Positions 27,197 to 36,821 are shown, counted from the first letter of the stretch. The stretch: DNA of 64,000 bases from Pseudomonas iranensis (GCF_014268585.2 NZ_CP077092.1:62001-126000), one strand, 5' to 3'. The notes: generated by a model not told the origin, from the letters alone. A program made the numbers and translations.

Positions 27197-28672
27197 TTAC
27201 TCTTTGTCCAGCTTGCCAACCAGCGACAGGGTGAAATCGGCGCCCATGTACTTGAAGTGCGGACGCACGTTCAAGCTCACGCGGTACCAGCCCGGCTCGC
27301 CTTCAACGTCGCTGACGATCACTTGCGCAGCGCGCAGCGGACGACGGCCACGGACTTCGGCGCTCGGGTTTTCCTGGTCGGCAACGTACTGACGGATCCA
27401 CTTGTTCAGTTCCAGCTCGAGGTCGGTACGCTCTTTCCACGAACCGAGTTGCTCGCGCTGCAACACTTTCAAATAGTGAGCCAGACGGTTGACGATCATC
27501 ATGTACGGCAGTTGGGTGCCGAGCTTGTAGTTCAGCTCTGCGGCCTTGCCTTCTGCGCTGATGCCGAAGAACTTCGGCTTCTGCACCGAACTGGCGGAGA
27601 AGAACGCCGCGTTGTCGGAGCCTTTGCGCATGGTCAGGGAAATGAAGCCTTCCTCGGCCAGTTCGTATTCACGACGGTCGGAAACCAATACTTCGGTAGG
27701 AATCTTGGTTTCGATTTCGCCCATGCTTTCGAAATGGTGCAAAGGCAGGTCTTCAACCGCGCCACCGCTCTGCGGGCCGATGATGTTCGGGCACCAGCGG
27801 AATTTGGCGAAGCTGTCGGTCAGCTTGGTGCCGAACGCGTAAGCCGTGTTGCCCCACAGGTAGTGCTCGTGGCTGTTGGCAACGGTTTCCTTGTACACGA
27901 ACGATTTCACCGGGTTTTCTTCCGGATCGTACGGGTTGCGCAGCAGGAAACGCGGCACGGTCAGGCCAACGTAGCGCGAGTCTTCCGAGGTACGGAAGCT
28001 CTGCCATTTGGCGAATTGCGGGCCTTCGAAGTGGTCTTTCAGATCTTTCAGATCCGGCAGGCCGGTGAAGCTTTCCAGGCCGAAGAATTTCGGCCCGGCG
28101 GCAGCGATGAACGGCGCGTGGGACATGCACGAAACGCTGGCCACGTACTGCATCAGCTTGACGTCTGGCGAGCTTGGCGACATGTAGTAGTTGGCGATGA
28201 TCGCGCCCACAGGCTGACCACCGAACTGGCCGTATTCAGCGGTGTAGATGTGCTTGTACAGGCCCGACTGCATGACTTCCGGCGAATCTTCGAAATCGTC
28301 CAGCAGGTCTTCTTTGGAGACGTTGAGGATTTCGATCTTGATGTTTTCGCGGAAGTTGGTGCGGTCGACCAGCAACTGCAGACCACGCCACGACGATTCC
28401 AGCGCCTGGAAATCCGGGTGGTGCAGGATCTCGTCCATCTGACGGCTGAGCTTGGCATCGATCTCGGCGATCATGCGGTCAACCATGGCTTTCTTGACCG
28501 GCTCACCGTTGTTCTGCGGCTTGAGCAGCTCTTCGATGAACGCCGACACGCCACGCTTGGCGATGTCGTAGGCTTCGTCGTCCGGGGTCAGACGGGTTTC
28601 GGCGATGATGCTGTCGAGAATGCTGTATTCGCCGCTGGCGGCGCTCTTCTCTTGTGCTGCGCTAGTGCTCAT
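27197..28672 (-). CDS. tssC: type VI secretion contractile sheath large subunit TssC
   Basis: A 491-residue sheath protein (VipB/HsiC). Diagnostic stretches are FQALESSWRGLQLLVDRT, NWGNTAYAF-like (LWGNTAYAF) and the C-terminal NVRPHFKYMGADFTLSL. It pairs with TssB, encoded immediately upstream, to form the sheath disassembled by ClpV. Confidence 0.98.
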   Translation of the reverse strand: MSTSAAQEKSAASGEYSILDSIIAETRLTPDDEAYDIAKRGVSAFIEELLKPQNNGEPVKKAMVDRMIAEIDAKLSRQMDEILHHPDFQALESSWRGLQLLVDRTNFRENIKIEILNVSKEDLLDDFEDSPEVMQSGLYKHIYTAEYGQFGGQPVGAIIANYYMSPSSPDVKLMQYVASVSCMSHAPFIAAAGPKFFGLESFTGLPDLKDLKDHFEGPQFAKWQSFRTSEDSRYVGLTVPRFLLRNPYDPEENPVKSFVYKETVANSHEHYLWGNTAYAFGTKLTDSFAKFRWCPNIIGPQSGGAVEDLPLHHFESMGEIETKIPTEVLVSDRREYELAEEGFISLTMRKGSDNAAFFSASSVQKPKFFGISAEGKAAELNYKLGTQLPYMMIVNRLAHYLKVLQREQLGSWKERTDLELELNKWIRQYVADQENPSAEVRGRRPLRAAQVIVSDVEGEPGWYRVSLNVRPHFKYMGADFTLSLVGKLDKE

Positions 28673-28697
28673 TGTGTTGGCTTCCTTGGCAAGAGTC

Positions 28698-29201
28698 TCA
28701 GGCGTCCGGGGCTGCGGCGTTCAGGCCCAGCTCACCGAGTACGCGACCGCGGGATTCGTCGTCGGCGAGCACGCCTTCGATCGCTTTACGGAACGCAGGT
28801 GCGTTACCCAGCGGGCCTTTGAGGGCCACCAGCGCATCGCGCAGTTCCATCAGTTTTTTCAGCTCAGGCACTTGCTCGACCAGGCTGGCCGGGTTGAAGT
28901 CCTTCATCGAATTGACGCGCAATTGCACGGCCAGCTCTTCAGCCTCGCCATCTTCCTGCAGACGGTTCGGCACGCTCAGCGTCAGACCCAGCTCTTGCTT
29001 GGCCAACACTTCGTCGAAGGTCATCTTGTCGATGCTGATCGGCTTGCGATCTTCGATTTTGCGATCGTCCTTGCGGTGGGTGTAGTCACCGATTGCCAGC
29101 AGTTTCAGCGGCAGTTCAATCTCTTCCTGAGCACCGCCGGTGGCGGGTTTGAAGGTGACGTTGATGCGTTCCTTGGGGGCTACCGAGCCTTCTTTGGCCA
29201 T
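28698..29201 (-). CDS. tssB: type VI secretion contractile sheath small subunit TssB
   Basis: A 167-residue sheath protein (VipA/HsiB). The start is the ATG at 29201 (MAKEGSVAPKERINVTF), which has AAGGAG nine bases upstream; a longer open frame to 29267 overlaps tssA and is unlikely. Family motifs include LPLKLLAIGDYT and RKPISIDKMTFDEVL. It precedes tssC by 25 bases. Confidence 0.97.
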   Translation of the reverse strand: MAKEGSVAPKERINVTFKPATGGAQEEIELPLKLLAIGDYTHRKDDRKIEDRKPISIDKMTFDEVLAKQELGLTLSVPNRLQEDGEAEELAVQLRVNSMKDFNPASLVEQVPELKKLMELRDALVALKGPLGNAPAFRKAIEGVLADDESRGRVLGELGLNAAAPDA

Positions 29202-29233
29202 GGCTTTTCTCCTTGCGGTTGTGGCCCTGGGGC

Positions 29234-30796
29234 CTATTCGAGTACCACTTCGAGGTCGAGGTGGCACAGCCTGCGATAAATCTCTTCCTTGCTTTCACGT
29301 ACGGCGTGGTTCTGCGGCAACAACTCGCAGCAACTGTGCAGCAGGTGCAGCACTTGCAATGCAAGATCGGGCTCCCAGGCGTGCAGGCCTGAGTCCTGTA
29401 ATGTCTGATCGAGGGTTTCGAGCTGGTTCTTGGCCAGTTCGTATTTCTTGGCCAGGAAACACAGCCGCGCGAGGGTGAACTGCCAGAAGAAGCGTTCGCG
29501 GCCACCGTGGGCCGATTGCAGACCCTGCTTGAGAATCTGCACGGCCGGCTTCAAACCTTCCTTGCGCAGAATCGGCTGGACTTCCTCGAGGGCCTTTTCC
29601 CAGGCGGGCTGGGTTTCGACGTTCTCGCTTTCGACCTTGCGCGGCGCGCTGGCGCTTTGCAGGTGCGGCATGACGTTGGCAGCGATCCACGCCCGGGTGG
29701 ACGGATCAGCAAACGGCGCGCCGTCATGGAAGCGCAACTCGATAATGCCCGGCAGGCGCTGAATCAAAAGCGCGAAGTGGATTTCCACTTCGCGCATGGC
29801 CAGCTCGGCGTTGAGGTTCTGGAGACATTCCCAGACCATCCTCTGGCCATCGAACCAGAACGGCGCCTTCGCCAGGCTCGCCTCCAGTTCCACCAGCAGG
29901 TCGGCGTATTTGCCCTGATCGAAACGGTCCTGATAGAGCTTGAGCTTTTCCAGCGGCAGACCGCGCAGCACGGTGATCTGCTCGGCGTTGCGCTCGGGCA
30001 CCGCGTCGATGGTCATCCACAGCAGCGTGCGATTGAGGCGCAGGGCACGCAGGTCGGTGGCTTTCTGTTTCAGCCACCAGGCACACAATGGCCGGGCGCT
30101 GTCCTGCTGGGCGCGCAGGGCTTTGTGCGCATCCCGCTCGTTGTCGATCGGCGCGCCAGGGGTGAGCAGTTGGGTCGCGGCCTGCTTGACCTGCGCCACC
30201 GCCGCGCCCACCACGCCGGGCGCCGGCTGGTTGTCGGCGGCGCGCTGAATCATGGTTTTCAGGCGGCGGGAGATCGGCAGCAGCAGCGGCGCGTCATCGC
30301 CCAGATGCTCAGTGCACGCGGCCTCAAGGCCGGCCAGGTGCTCGGAGAGCTGCCGGAACATCGGCAACTGCTCTTTGATCGCAATGTTTTCGGTGATGAC
30401 CTGCTCGAGACGCGGCACCAGCCAGCCGATCGCGGCGGCACGGGTGCGGGGTTTGAGCGGGTGAACGTCGGCCCAGTTGTTTTCCGACAGATGGTGCAGC
30501 AGACCGAGGCCGGCGAGCAGCCCGGGGAAGGATTCGCGCTGGTACAGCGACCAGGTCAGCCAGGCGCCGACACGCAGATCCTTGGATTGGGTACGCAGCA
30601 GATTTTCGCTGTTTTCGCGGATTTTCAGCCAGTCGATCTGCCCGCTTTCGTGCATCGACGAAGCCTTGGCCAGCTCACTTTCCAGCGCCTCGAACTCGCT
30701 CGAAAAACGAACGTCTTCGCCCGCGAAATTCTCTTTGGAAACAGAGACTTTTGCGAGTTCGAGGTAATGGGCGGAAAGTTTGCTTGAGTAGGACAT
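29234..30796 (-). CDS. tssA: type VI secretion protein TssA (ImpA family)
   Basis: A 520-residue protein with the N-terminal ImpA domain (LRVGAWLTWSLYQRESF, LSENNWADVHPLKPRTRAAA) and a C-terminal VasJ-type helical domain (RFFWQFTLARLCFLAKKYELA). TssA caps and coordinates growth of the tail. It is the first gene of the cluster; the promoter should lie in the gene-free stretch upstream. Confidence 0.95.
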   Translation of the reverse strand: MSYSSKLSAHYLELAKVSVSKENFAGEDVRFSSEFEALESELAKASSMHESGQIDWLKIRENSENLLRTQSKDLRVGAWLTWSLYQRESFPGLLAGLGLLHHLSENNWADVHPLKPRTRAAAIGWLVPRLEQVITENIAIKEQLPMFRQLSEHLAGLEAACTEHLGDDAPLLLPISRRLKTMIQRAADNQPAPGVVGAAVAQVKQAATQLLTPGAPIDNERDAHKALRAQQDSARPLCAWWLKQKATDLRALRLNRTLLWMTIDAVPERNAEQITVLRGLPLEKLKLYQDRFDQGKYADLLVELEASLAKAPFWFDGQRMVWECLQNLNAELAMREVEIHFALLIQRLPGIIELRFHDGAPFADPSTRAWIAANVMPHLQSASAPRKVESENVETQPAWEKALEEVQPILRKEGLKPAVQILKQGLQSAHGGRERFFWQFTLARLCFLAKKYELAKNQLETLDQTLQDSGLHAWEPDLALQVLHLLHSCCELLPQNHAVRESKEEIYRRLCHLDLEVVLE

Positions 30797-31468
30797 CCAT
30801 GGCCTTTATTAAGGATTACAGTCATGCGCGCGAATGGAGTTTCAGCAACGCGGGACAGTATCGAAGAGCAGTTCAGCGACTCATCCAATTGAGATGTGCT
30901 CTTTCAAGTGGGCGCATCGTAATCACTATGATGGCCACTAGCAAGCATCTGATTAAACAACAAGACGAACTGTTCATTGCGGTCTGTAGGAGATCGCCCT
31001 ATATGTCGCAGGGGTTTCCCTGAGGCCGATTGATATACAGCGCATTCACCATGGTCCTGCGAAACCATTGATCCAGAGCCTCCCGTTGCAGACGGGCGAG
31101 TTTACCGGACGCTCATGTCCTTGAGCGGCGTGCAGCATGACAAATCCGGAAAAAAATAGAAGTAGGAGACTTCTGAATAAAGACCGGCATCTTTTAACCT
31201 TTCGCAGACGACAACGAGCAACGAAAAAAGTGCCAGCAAAATGATGGCATTTCACATAATTGAAACTTGTATGTTCAACATATACGCCGCTCCACAGCGA
31301 ACTCGATAGTTATTGATGTATTTTTCCCCGGCAATGCCTTCACCTCATGCCAGAAAATACTCTGACAAAACTCAGGGATACTTCTTACATAATTCATATC
31401 CTGCAGGCTTGGTTAAAGATCCGAGCCCAAGCAAATCCCCTTGAAACGCAGGTCTGGAGCTTTACTTC
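30797..31468. other. 670-base gene-free region upstream of tssA
   Basis: AT-richer than its surroundings and the only long gene-free stretch near the T6SS start, so it should hold the tssA promoter (minus strand) and that of the small secreted protein (plus strand). A frame at 31046-31255 (minus, 69 codons, hydrophobic middle LFRSLLLLFFSGFVML) is possible but unconvincing. No exact GG-N10-GC sigma-54 element was found by eye. A TGGCAC on the minus strand (31235-31230) has a TTGC three bases too far away. Confidence 0.6.
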
Positions 31469-31825
31469 ATGGAACTGAAACCACTGTTTTTCGCCGCGCT
31501 CATGTGGCTGCCCATCACCCACGCGTCAGCGGAAACCCCACCATTGGACGGCCATTACTACCTGACCGGCGCAATGGAAATGGGCGCCGAGTTGCTGTTG
31601 CGAAAGGACGGCACCTTTGATGCCGGTGTGGCGTATGGCAGCGCCGATGGCTTTGCCAAAGGCACCTGGAAAGTCGAGAACCAGACAGTAGTGCTGGAAA
31701 GCAAAACCAAGCCTGCCTCCAACAGCGATCTGGGCGGGCTGTTCCAGGACCTGCAACTGGCGATCGAGCCAAACTGCCTGGCCGTGGATTTCGGCAACGG
31801 CAAGGCCTGCTTCCGACGCCAGTAA
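31469..31825 (+). CDS. small secreted protein of unknown function
   Basis: A 118-residue protein with a signal peptide (cleavage near THASA-ET). The mature part is a short beta-rich domain (DGHYYLTGAMEMGAELLLRKDGTFDAGV, then GTWKVENQTVVLES) of the type seen in small lipocalin-like or copper-resistance-like periplasmic proteins, but no family is recognised. One pair of cysteines (PNCLAV, GKACF) could be disulfide-bonded. It is separate from the T6SS operon, on the other strand, and ends at a shared terminator with the HU gene. Confidence 0.8.
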   Translation: MELKPLFFAALMWLPITHASAETPPLDGHYYLTGAMEMGAELLLRKDGTFDAGVAYGSADGFAKGTWKVENQTVVLESKTKPASNSDLGGLFQDLQLAIEPNCLAVDFGNGKACFRRQ

Positions 31826-31844
31826 GCCAACAGACAGCCACAAA

Positions 31845-31879
31845 AAATGGGCACCCGACCGCAATCGGTGTGCCCATTT
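31845..31879. terminator. bidirectional terminator between small secreted protein and HU
   Basis: An inverted repeat AAATGGGCAC-CCGA / TCGG-TGTGCCCATTT with one bulge. A runs on the left and T-rich sequence on the right serve both converging genes. Confidence 0.8.
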
Positions 31880-31922
31880 CTCATTTGCGGTTCTCCCCGT
31901 CATTCAGGGGAGCACGCCGCCA

Positions 31923-32198
31923 TCAAGGATTGACGCTGTCTTTCAACGATTTGCCTGGCTTGAACGCAACGGTGTTGCTGGCCTTGATCTTGACCGGCTC
32001 GCCGGTCTGCGGGTTTTTGCCGGTGCGGGCGCCGCGGTGGCGCTGCAGGAAGGTGCCGAAACCGACCAGCGTCACGCTGTCCTTGCGGTGCAGGGCGCCG
32101 GTGATTTCTTCGAGGACGGCATTGAGGACGCGGTTGGCCTGTTCTTTGGTCAGGTCGGCCTTTTCGGCGATTGCAGCGGCGAGTTCTGGTTTACGCAT
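31923..32198 (-). CDS. hupA: HU-family nucleoid DNA-binding protein
   Basis: A 91-residue HU/IHF-family protein. It has the dimerisation helices (KPELAAAIAEKADLTKEQAN), VTLVGFGTF and the DNA-binding arm (RTGKNPQTGEPVKI, with the NP intercalating turn). The neighbouring rubredoxin reductase matches the position of one of the Pseudomonas HU genes (PA5348 in P. aeruginosa). The gene symbol rests on this synteny and is less certain than the family. Confidence 0.93.
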   Translation of the reverse strand: MRKPELAAAIAEKADLTKEQANRVLNAVLEEITGALHRKDSVTLVGFGTFLQRHRGARTGKNPQTGEPVKIKASNTVAFKPGKSLKDSVNP

Positions 32199-32388
32199 TA
32201 GTGAAGCCCCTTTGACGGTTTTTTGTTGTTATGTCCGTGCTGTTCTCGTTGGAACAGCGCCCAAGGCGCCGCAGGCTCTACTCTGCGGCAGACGGGAGTG
32301 AGAATGGCACGCCGCCAACGGCGGCGCCAGTCTCCCCAAGACCTTTGTCGGGGCAAAAGAGCGGTGTTTGCGACAGAACGACCGGCAT

Positions 32389-33537
32389 TTACGCCAGCAG
32401 CGGCGGCAGCTGTTTGTTCAGGGCCAGTTTTTCCATGACCGCCCCGCCGGTCAGGGCGTAACCGAGCAACTGACCGTCGGCACTGTGGCACAGCGCTTTG
32501 ATGTCGGCGCCCTGCCCTTCGACGCTCCAAATGCCTTCGCTGCCCCGTGGCGGCGGCGAAACCACCAGCGGGCACACCGGGGTTTTCACGGTGATCGGCA
32601 TCGGACCGTAGCTGACGGCCGTCGGGTTTCCTGCGAGGGTTTGCGCCAACGCGCGCGCGCAACTCATCAGCGGCATCACGTAGAGCAGATTGAGCCCGTC
32701 GACTTCGGCGCAGTCGCCCAATGCGTAAATATTGGCGTGGGACGTCTTCAGGTAACGATCGACCATCACGCCGCGATTGATCTGCACGCCGGCAGCCGCT
32801 GCCAGATCGATGCGCGGGCGCAGGCCGATCGCCGAGACCACTACATCGCACGGGATGATCTGACCATCGGACAGGTGCGCTTCGAGGCCATCGGCGACTT
32901 TCTGCAGCCGGGTCAACACCGGGCCGAGGTGAAACTTCGCCCCGATACTTTCCAGCCCGGCCTGCACGGCCGCCGCAGCGGCGGGATGCAAGAGCATCGG
33001 CATGACCTGTTCGCACGGCGCGACCAGTTGCACTTCGTAGCCGCCGAGAATCAGGTCATTGGCGAATTCGCAGCCGATCAACCCGGCGCCGAGCAACAAA
33101 ACCCGACGCTTGCCCGCCGCTGCGGCACGGAAGCGCGCGTAGTCTTCGAGATCGTTGATCGGGAACACCAGTTCCGCGCCGTCGCCTTCGATCGGCACGC
33201 GCACGGTTTCCGCGCCCCAGGCCAGAATCAGGTCGCGATAGGGCACGGCTTCTTCACCGATCCACAAGCGTTTGTGGCCGGCGTCGATGCCGCTGATGCG
33301 CGTGTGGGTGCGCACTTCGGCCTTCAACTGCTCGGCCATGACGCCGGGTTCGGCCATGCTCAGGCCGTCGGCGTCCTTGTTCTTGCCGAAACCGGTGGAG
33401 AGCATCGGCTTGGAGTAAGAGCGGCCGTCATCGGCGGTGATCAGCAGCAGCGGGGTTTCGCTGTCGAGCTTGCGAAACTCGCGGGCCAGGTTGTAGCCCG
33501 CAAGCCCGGTGCCGATGATGACGACTGGTGCGCTCAT
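32389..33537 (-). CDS. rubB: rubredoxin-NAD(+) reductase
   Basis: A 382-residue FAD-dependent pyridine nucleotide reductase. The FAD site is [17 protein letters not shown] at the N terminus, the NAD(P)H site is [16 protein letters not shown] (about 146-161), and a late FAD contact is [11 protein letters not shown]. It passes electrons from NADH to the rubredoxin encoded directly upstream. It is equivalent to AlkT/RubB; PA5349 is the syntenic gene. Confidence 0.93.
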   Translation of the reverse strand: MSAPVVIIGTGLAGYNLAREFRKLDSETPLLLITADDGRSYSKPMLSTGFGKNKDADGLSMAEPGVMAEQLKAEVRTHTRISGIDAGHKRLWIGEEAVPYRDLILAWGAETVRVPIEGDGAELVFPINDLEDYARFRAAAAGKRRVLLLGAGLIGCEFANDLILGGYEVQLVAPCEQVMPMLLHPAAAAAVQAGLESIGAKFHLGPVLTRLQKVADGLEAHLSDGQIIPCDVVVSAIGLRPRIDLAAAAGVQINRGVMVDRYLKTSHANIYALGDCAEVDGLNLLYVMPLMSCARALAQTLAGNPTAVSYGPMPITVKTPVCPLVVSPPPRGSEGIWSVEGQGADIKALCHSADGQLLGYALTGGAVMEKLALNKQLPPLLA

Positions 33538-33557
33538 GCCTTACTCCTCTGATTTGC

Positions 33558-33725
33558 TTAGTTGATTTCGATCATTTCGAAGTCCATCTTGCCGACGCCG
33601 CAGTCGGGGCACAGCCAGTCTGCCGGTACGTCTTCCCAGCGGGTGCCCGGCGCGATGCCGTCATCCGGCCAACCATCGGCTTCGTTATAGATCAGGCCAC
33701 AGACGATACATTGCCACTTCTTCAT
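33558..33725 (-). CDS. rubA: rubredoxin
   Basis: A 55-residue iron protein (starts [18 protein letters not shown]). Both iron-binding knuckles are intact: CIVCG near residue 6 and CPDCG near residue 42. The length is standard. It is co-directional with the reductase and 20 bases before it. P. aeruginosa has two rubredoxin genes at this place; here I see only one. Confidence 0.95.
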   Translation of the reverse strand: MKKWQCIVCGLIYNEADGWPDDGIAPGTRWEDVPADWLCPDCGVGKMDFEMIEIN

Positions 33726-33926
33726 TCAGGTACTTCCTCAGGGTTCAGGCGTAGTGCCGGCGCGGACGGTCGATGGGTGCTGCGTTGCCATCCGGCTCAG
33801 GGCGTTTTGTACTGAGGGTGCCGCGCAGATGCAAGCCTGTTCGGCGCAACGGCGGCCGGCGCCGCTCAATCCTGTCGCCCGCCATGGTAAGCTCGCCGCC
33901 TCATTTGCGGCCAATAATGACTCATT

Positions 33927-34487
33927 GTGCAACATTCAAATGCCTGCCCCGCCCCGCTCTGGCTGACCCAGCAACGCCTGACGCCCCGCCCCGATCCGTT
34001 GACCCTCGACTGGTTGTTCGACGAAGGCTCGCTGACCCGCCGTTTGACCCGTTTGTCCGAGGACGGCTTCAGCGTGTCGCCGCTGTTCGAAGGCTGGGAC
34101 ATCTTGCGCGCTGATGAATGCGCGGCACTGGATCTGGCCGAGGGCAGCGAAGGCTGGGTGCGCGAGGTGTATTTGCGCGGCCACGGCGAGGCCTGGGTGT
34201 TTGCCCGCAGCGTTGCCTCACGGGCGGCCCTGCAAGGTGATGGTTTGCACATGGATGAACTGGGCAGCCGCTCGCTGGGCGAATTGCTGTTTTGCGATCG
34301 GGCGTTCCAGCGCCGCGCGATTGAAGTCTGCCGCTACCCTGAACAATGGTTGCCGCCAGCGGTGCAAGCCCCTGAGCTGTGGGGCCGGCGTTCGCGTTTC
34401 GACCGTGGCGCGCTGAGCGTGCTGGTCGCGGAAATCTTTCTGCCGAGCCTGTGGGACGCCGCCCGCGCCCATCCGGAGAACTGCTGA
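33927..34487 (+). CDS. ubiC: chorismate lyase
   Basis: A 186-residue enzyme that splits chorismate to 4-hydroxybenzoate and pyruvate, the first committed step of ubiquinone synthesis. Typical features are [29 protein letters not shown] N terminus, VREVYLRG and SLGELLF. The start codon is GTG at 33927. Its stop overlaps the ubiA start (TGATG), so the two enzymes are co-translated. Confidence 0.93.
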   Translation: MQHSNACPAPLWLTQQRLTPRPDPLTLDWLFDEGSLTRRLTRLSEDGFSVSPLFEGWDILRADECAALDLAEGSEGWVREVYLRGHGEAWVFARSVASRAALQGDGLHMDELGSRSLGELLFCDRAFQRRAIEVCRYPEQWLPPAVQAPELWGRRSRFDRGALSVLVAEIFLPSLWDAARAHPENC

Positions 34488-35377
34488 TGTATCAGAGCCT
34501 GCTCAAGTCCCTCAACCGCCTGAACCCGCGCGCCTGGGATTTCGTTCAGTTGACGCGCATGGACAAGCCGATTGGCATTTACCTGCTGCTGTGGCCAACG
34601 CTGTGGGCGCTGTGGATTGCCGGCAAGGGTTCGCCGTCGCTGGCCAACGTGGTGATTTTTGTTCTTGGCGTAGTGCTGACCCGCGCCGGTGGTTGCGTGA
34701 TCAACGACTGGGCTGACCGCAAGGTCGACGGCCACGTCAAACGCACCGCGCAACGGCCGCTCGCTGCTGGCCGCATCAGCTCGAAGGAAGCGCTGATGTT
34801 CTTTGCAGTGCTGATGGGCATCAGTTTTCTGCTGGTGCTGTGCACCAACGCACCGACGATCTGGCTGTCGCTGGGCGGTCTGGCGCTGGCATTCACGTAT
34901 CCGTTCATGAAGCGCTACACCTACTACCCGCAAGTGGTGCTGGGGGCGGCGTTTTCCTGGGGCATGCCAATGGCCTTTACCGCTGAGACCGGCGAGTTGC
35001 CAGCAGCGGCGTGGTTGCTGTGGATCGCCAATCTGCTGTGGACGGTGGGTTATGACACTTATTACGCAATGACCGATCGCGATGACGACCTGAAGATCGG
35101 CGTGAAATCCACGGCGATTCTGTTTGGCGAGGCGGATCGGGTGATCATCCTCAGCTTGCAGGCATTGTCGCTGGCCTGCCTGATTCTGGCCGGGTCGAAG
35201 TTCGAGCTGGGGACCTGGTTCCACCTCGGTTTGCTGGTGGCTGCGGGATGTTATGCGTGGGAGTTCTGGTACACGCGCAGCAAGGACCGCATGCGTTGCT
35301 TCCAGGCCTTCTTGCACAACCATTGGGCAGGGTTGGCGATCTTTGTCGGGATCGTGCTGGATTACGCACTGCGCTGA
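34487..35377 (+). CDS. ubiA: 4-hydroxybenzoate octaprenyltransferase
   Basis: A 296-residue membrane prenyltransferase that attaches the polyprenyl tail to 4-hydroxybenzoate. The two Asp-rich motifs are present: NDWADRKVD (around 70) and DRDDDLKIG (around 195), with about eight to nine membrane helices. The ATG at 34487 overlaps the ubiC stop; the longer open frame upstream lies inside ubiC. Confidence 0.96.
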   Translation: MYQSLLKSLNRLNPRAWDFVQLTRMDKPIGIYLLLWPTLWALWIAGKGSPSLANVVIFVLGVVLTRAGGCVINDWADRKVDGHVKRTAQRPLAAGRISSKEALMFFAVLMGISFLLVLCTNAPTIWLSLGGLALAFTYPFMKRYTYYPQVVLGAAFSWGMPMAFTAETGELPAAAWLLWIANLLWTVGYDTYYAMTDRDDDLKIGVKSTAILFGEADRVIILSLQALSLACLILAGSKFELGTWFHLGLLVAAGCYAWEFWYTRSKDRMRCFQAFLHNHWAGLAIFVGIVLDYALR

Positions 35378-35389
35378 TGCATGACACCT

Positions 35390-35477
35390 GTGGGAGCGAG
35401 CCTGCTCGCGAAGGCGTCATGTCAGTCACCTCTGCAATAGCTGACACACCGCTTTTCGCGAGCAGGCTCGCTCCCAC
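35390..35477. repeat. REP-like inverted pair, family B
   Basis: GTGGGAGCGAGCCTGCTCGCGAA followed after about 40 bases by its reverse complement, between the convergent ubiA and small secreted protein genes. Further copies are at 40905, 43875, 48053 (left arm diverged), 55448 and 60130. Confidence 0.92.
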
Positions 35478-35494
35478 AGTTTTGTGCGTCGTGG

Positions 35495-35878
35495 TTACTT
35501 GGCCTTGGCGACTTTCCACGCGCCGTCCATTTTGCCGTCGCCGGTCATGTCGCCGGCCTTTTTGTCCATCACGAAGGTGTACAGCGGCATGCCCTGGTAG
35601 GCCCACTGCTTGCTGCCATCATCACGAGTGATTACCGTCCAGTCCCCCATCGACTTGTCATTCGCTGTCGCCATTAGCGGCGGCCAGTTTGCCGCGCACT
35701 TGTCATTGCACGCGGACTTGCCAGCGGAGTCCTTGGCAAAGGTGTACAGGGTCATGCCCTTGTGGTCGGTGTACATGCCGTCCTTTTCCATCGCCGGATC
35801 GGCCGCCATGGCCAGCCCCGGCAATGTCAGGGCCGCGGCCATCAGCAGGGCTTTGAACGAAGCAGTCATCTGAGTCAT
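35495..35878 (-). CDS. small secreted repeat protein (COG4315-like)
   Basis: A 127-residue protein with a signal peptide (cleavage after LAMA). The mature part has two copies of a short repeat of the kind Lxx(Y)xFxxD: GMTLYTFAKDSAGKS and GMPLYTFVMDKKAGD, with CNDKCAANWPPL between. This is the predicted periplasmic COG4315 family, whose function is not established. The gene next to phoB in P. aeruginosa (PA5359) is also hypothetical. A second possible ATG is three codons downstream. Confidence 0.85.
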   Translation of the reverse strand: MTQMTASFKALLMAAALTLPGLAMAADPAMEKDGMYTDHKGMTLYTFAKDSAGKSACNDKCAANWPPLMATANDKSMGDWTVITRDDGSKQWAYQGMPLYTFVMDKKAGDMTGDGKMDGAWKVAKAK

Positions 35879-35958
35879 GGAAACCTTCTTTTGTGGTTGT
35901 CAGGATTCGGACTTAGAGCTTAGTCGAGGATGGGTGCAAATGTTGCCGGCCTGAAATA

Positions 35959-35976
35959 CTGTCACACGACTGCAAT
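35959..35976 (+). promoter_or_regulatory. PHO box upstream of phoB
   Basis: CTGTCAC-ACGA-CTGCAAT: two seven-base half-sites in direct repeat with a four-base spacer, matching the PhoB consensus well in the first half and less well in the second. It lies 54 bases before the phoB start, consistent with autoregulation. Confidence 0.8.
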
Positions 35977-36029
35977 AATTCCGTTATCTAATGCGGCGCA
36001 AGACAGTTAAATGACAAGAGGATTAAGGC

Positions 36030-36719
36030 ATGGTTGGCAGGAGCATTCTGATCGTCGACGACGAAGCGCCCATTCGCGAAATGATCGCCGTGGCGTTGGA
36101 AATGGCCGGCTATGACTGCCTTGAGGCAGAGAACTCACAGCAGGCTCACGCCATCATTGTCGACCGCAAACCGGACCTGATCCTGCTCGACTGGATGCTG
36201 CCCGGCACCTCGGGCATCGAACTGGCCCGGCGCCTCAAGCGTGACGAGCTGACCGGGGACATCCCGATCATCATGCTCACCGCCAAGGGCGAGGAGGATA
36301 ACAAGATCCAGGGCCTGGAAGTCGGCGCCGACGACTACATCACCAAACCGTTTTCGCCGCGTGAACTGGTCGCCCGCCTCAAGGCTGTGCTGCGCCGCGC
36401 CGGACCGACCGATGGCGAAGCGCCGATCGAAGTCGGCGGCCTGCTGCTCGACCCGATCAGCCATCGCGTGACCATCGACGGCAAACCCGCCGAGATGGGC
36501 CCGACCGAATACCGCCTGCTGCAATTCTTCATGACCCATCAGGAACGCGCCTACACCCGTGGCCAGTTGCTCGACCAGGTCTGGGGCGGCAACGTCTATG
36601 TCGAAGAACGCACCGTCGACGTGCACATCCGCCGGCTGCGCAAGGCCCTCGGCGACGCTTACGAAAATCTGGTACAAACCGTGCGCGGCACCGGTTATCG
36701 GTTCTCTACAAAAGCATAA
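36030..36719 (+). CDS. phoB: phosphate regulon response regulator PhoB
   Basis: A 229-residue OmpR-family regulator. The receiver has Asp10-Asp11, the phosphorylated Asp54 (LLDWMLP) and Lys106 (ITKPFSP). The C-terminal winged helix ends [14 protein letters not shown] and VRGTGYRFS. It is activated by PhoR at low phosphate and binds PHO boxes such as those upstream of phoB, pstS and pstC in this window. Confidence 0.97.
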   Translation: MVGRSILIVDDEAPIREMIAVALEMAGYDCLEAENSQQAHAIIVDRKPDLILLDWMLPGTSGIELARRLKRDELTGDIPIIMLTAKGEEDNKIQGLEVGADDYITKPFSPRELVARLKAVLRRAGPTDGEAPIEVGGLLLDPISHRVTIDGKPAEMGPTEYRLLQFFMTHQERAYTRGQLLDQVWGGNVYVEERTVDVHIRRLRKALGDAYENLVQTVRGTGYRFSTKA

Positions 36720-36720
36720 A

Positions 36721-36809
36721 AGCAGCTGCAAGCTTTTAGCTACAAGCGGCAAGTAACAGCCGATCCGCTTTAGCTTGGAGCTTGCGGCTTGAAACTTGAA
36801 GCTGCGGCT
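36721..36809. repeat. repeat family D between phoB and phoR
   Basis: An imperfect inverted repeat of AGCTGCAAGCTT / AAACTTGAAGCTGC type. It spans the gap between phoB and phoR and runs into the longer open frame ahead of phoR. A second copy lies between pstB and phoU (42893). Confidence 0.85.
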
Positions 36810-36821
36810 AAGGACGCCTCT

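Noticed and set aside
29202..29267. Longer tssB start at 29267
   Set aside because: Would overlap tssA and add a basic, Pro-rich segment not found in TssB; ATG 29201 has a strong ribosome-binding site.
30751..31023. 90-codon plus-strand frame overlapping the tssA start
   Set aside because: Overlaps a certain gene start on the other strand, has no coding character and no ribosome-binding site.
31218..31236. TGGCAC followed by TTGC on the minus strand upstream of tssA as a sigma-54 promoter
   Set aside because: The gap between GG and GC is 13 bases instead of 10, so RNA polymerase-RpoN would not be expected to recognise it.
31046..31255. 69-codon minus-strand frame with a hydrophobic segment upstream of tssA
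   Set aside because: Hydrophobic stretch follows an unusually long basic N terminus, and no ribosome-binding site or family was seen; too weak to call a gene.
35390..35477. Family B inverted pairs as CRISPR repeats
   Set aside because: Only two arms in inverted orientation at each site, no regular spacers, and no cas genes in the window.
36789..36821. Longer phoR start at 36789
   Set aside because: The extra codons lie in a dispersed repeat that also occurs outside coding sequence; GTG 36822 has TAAGGA upstream.
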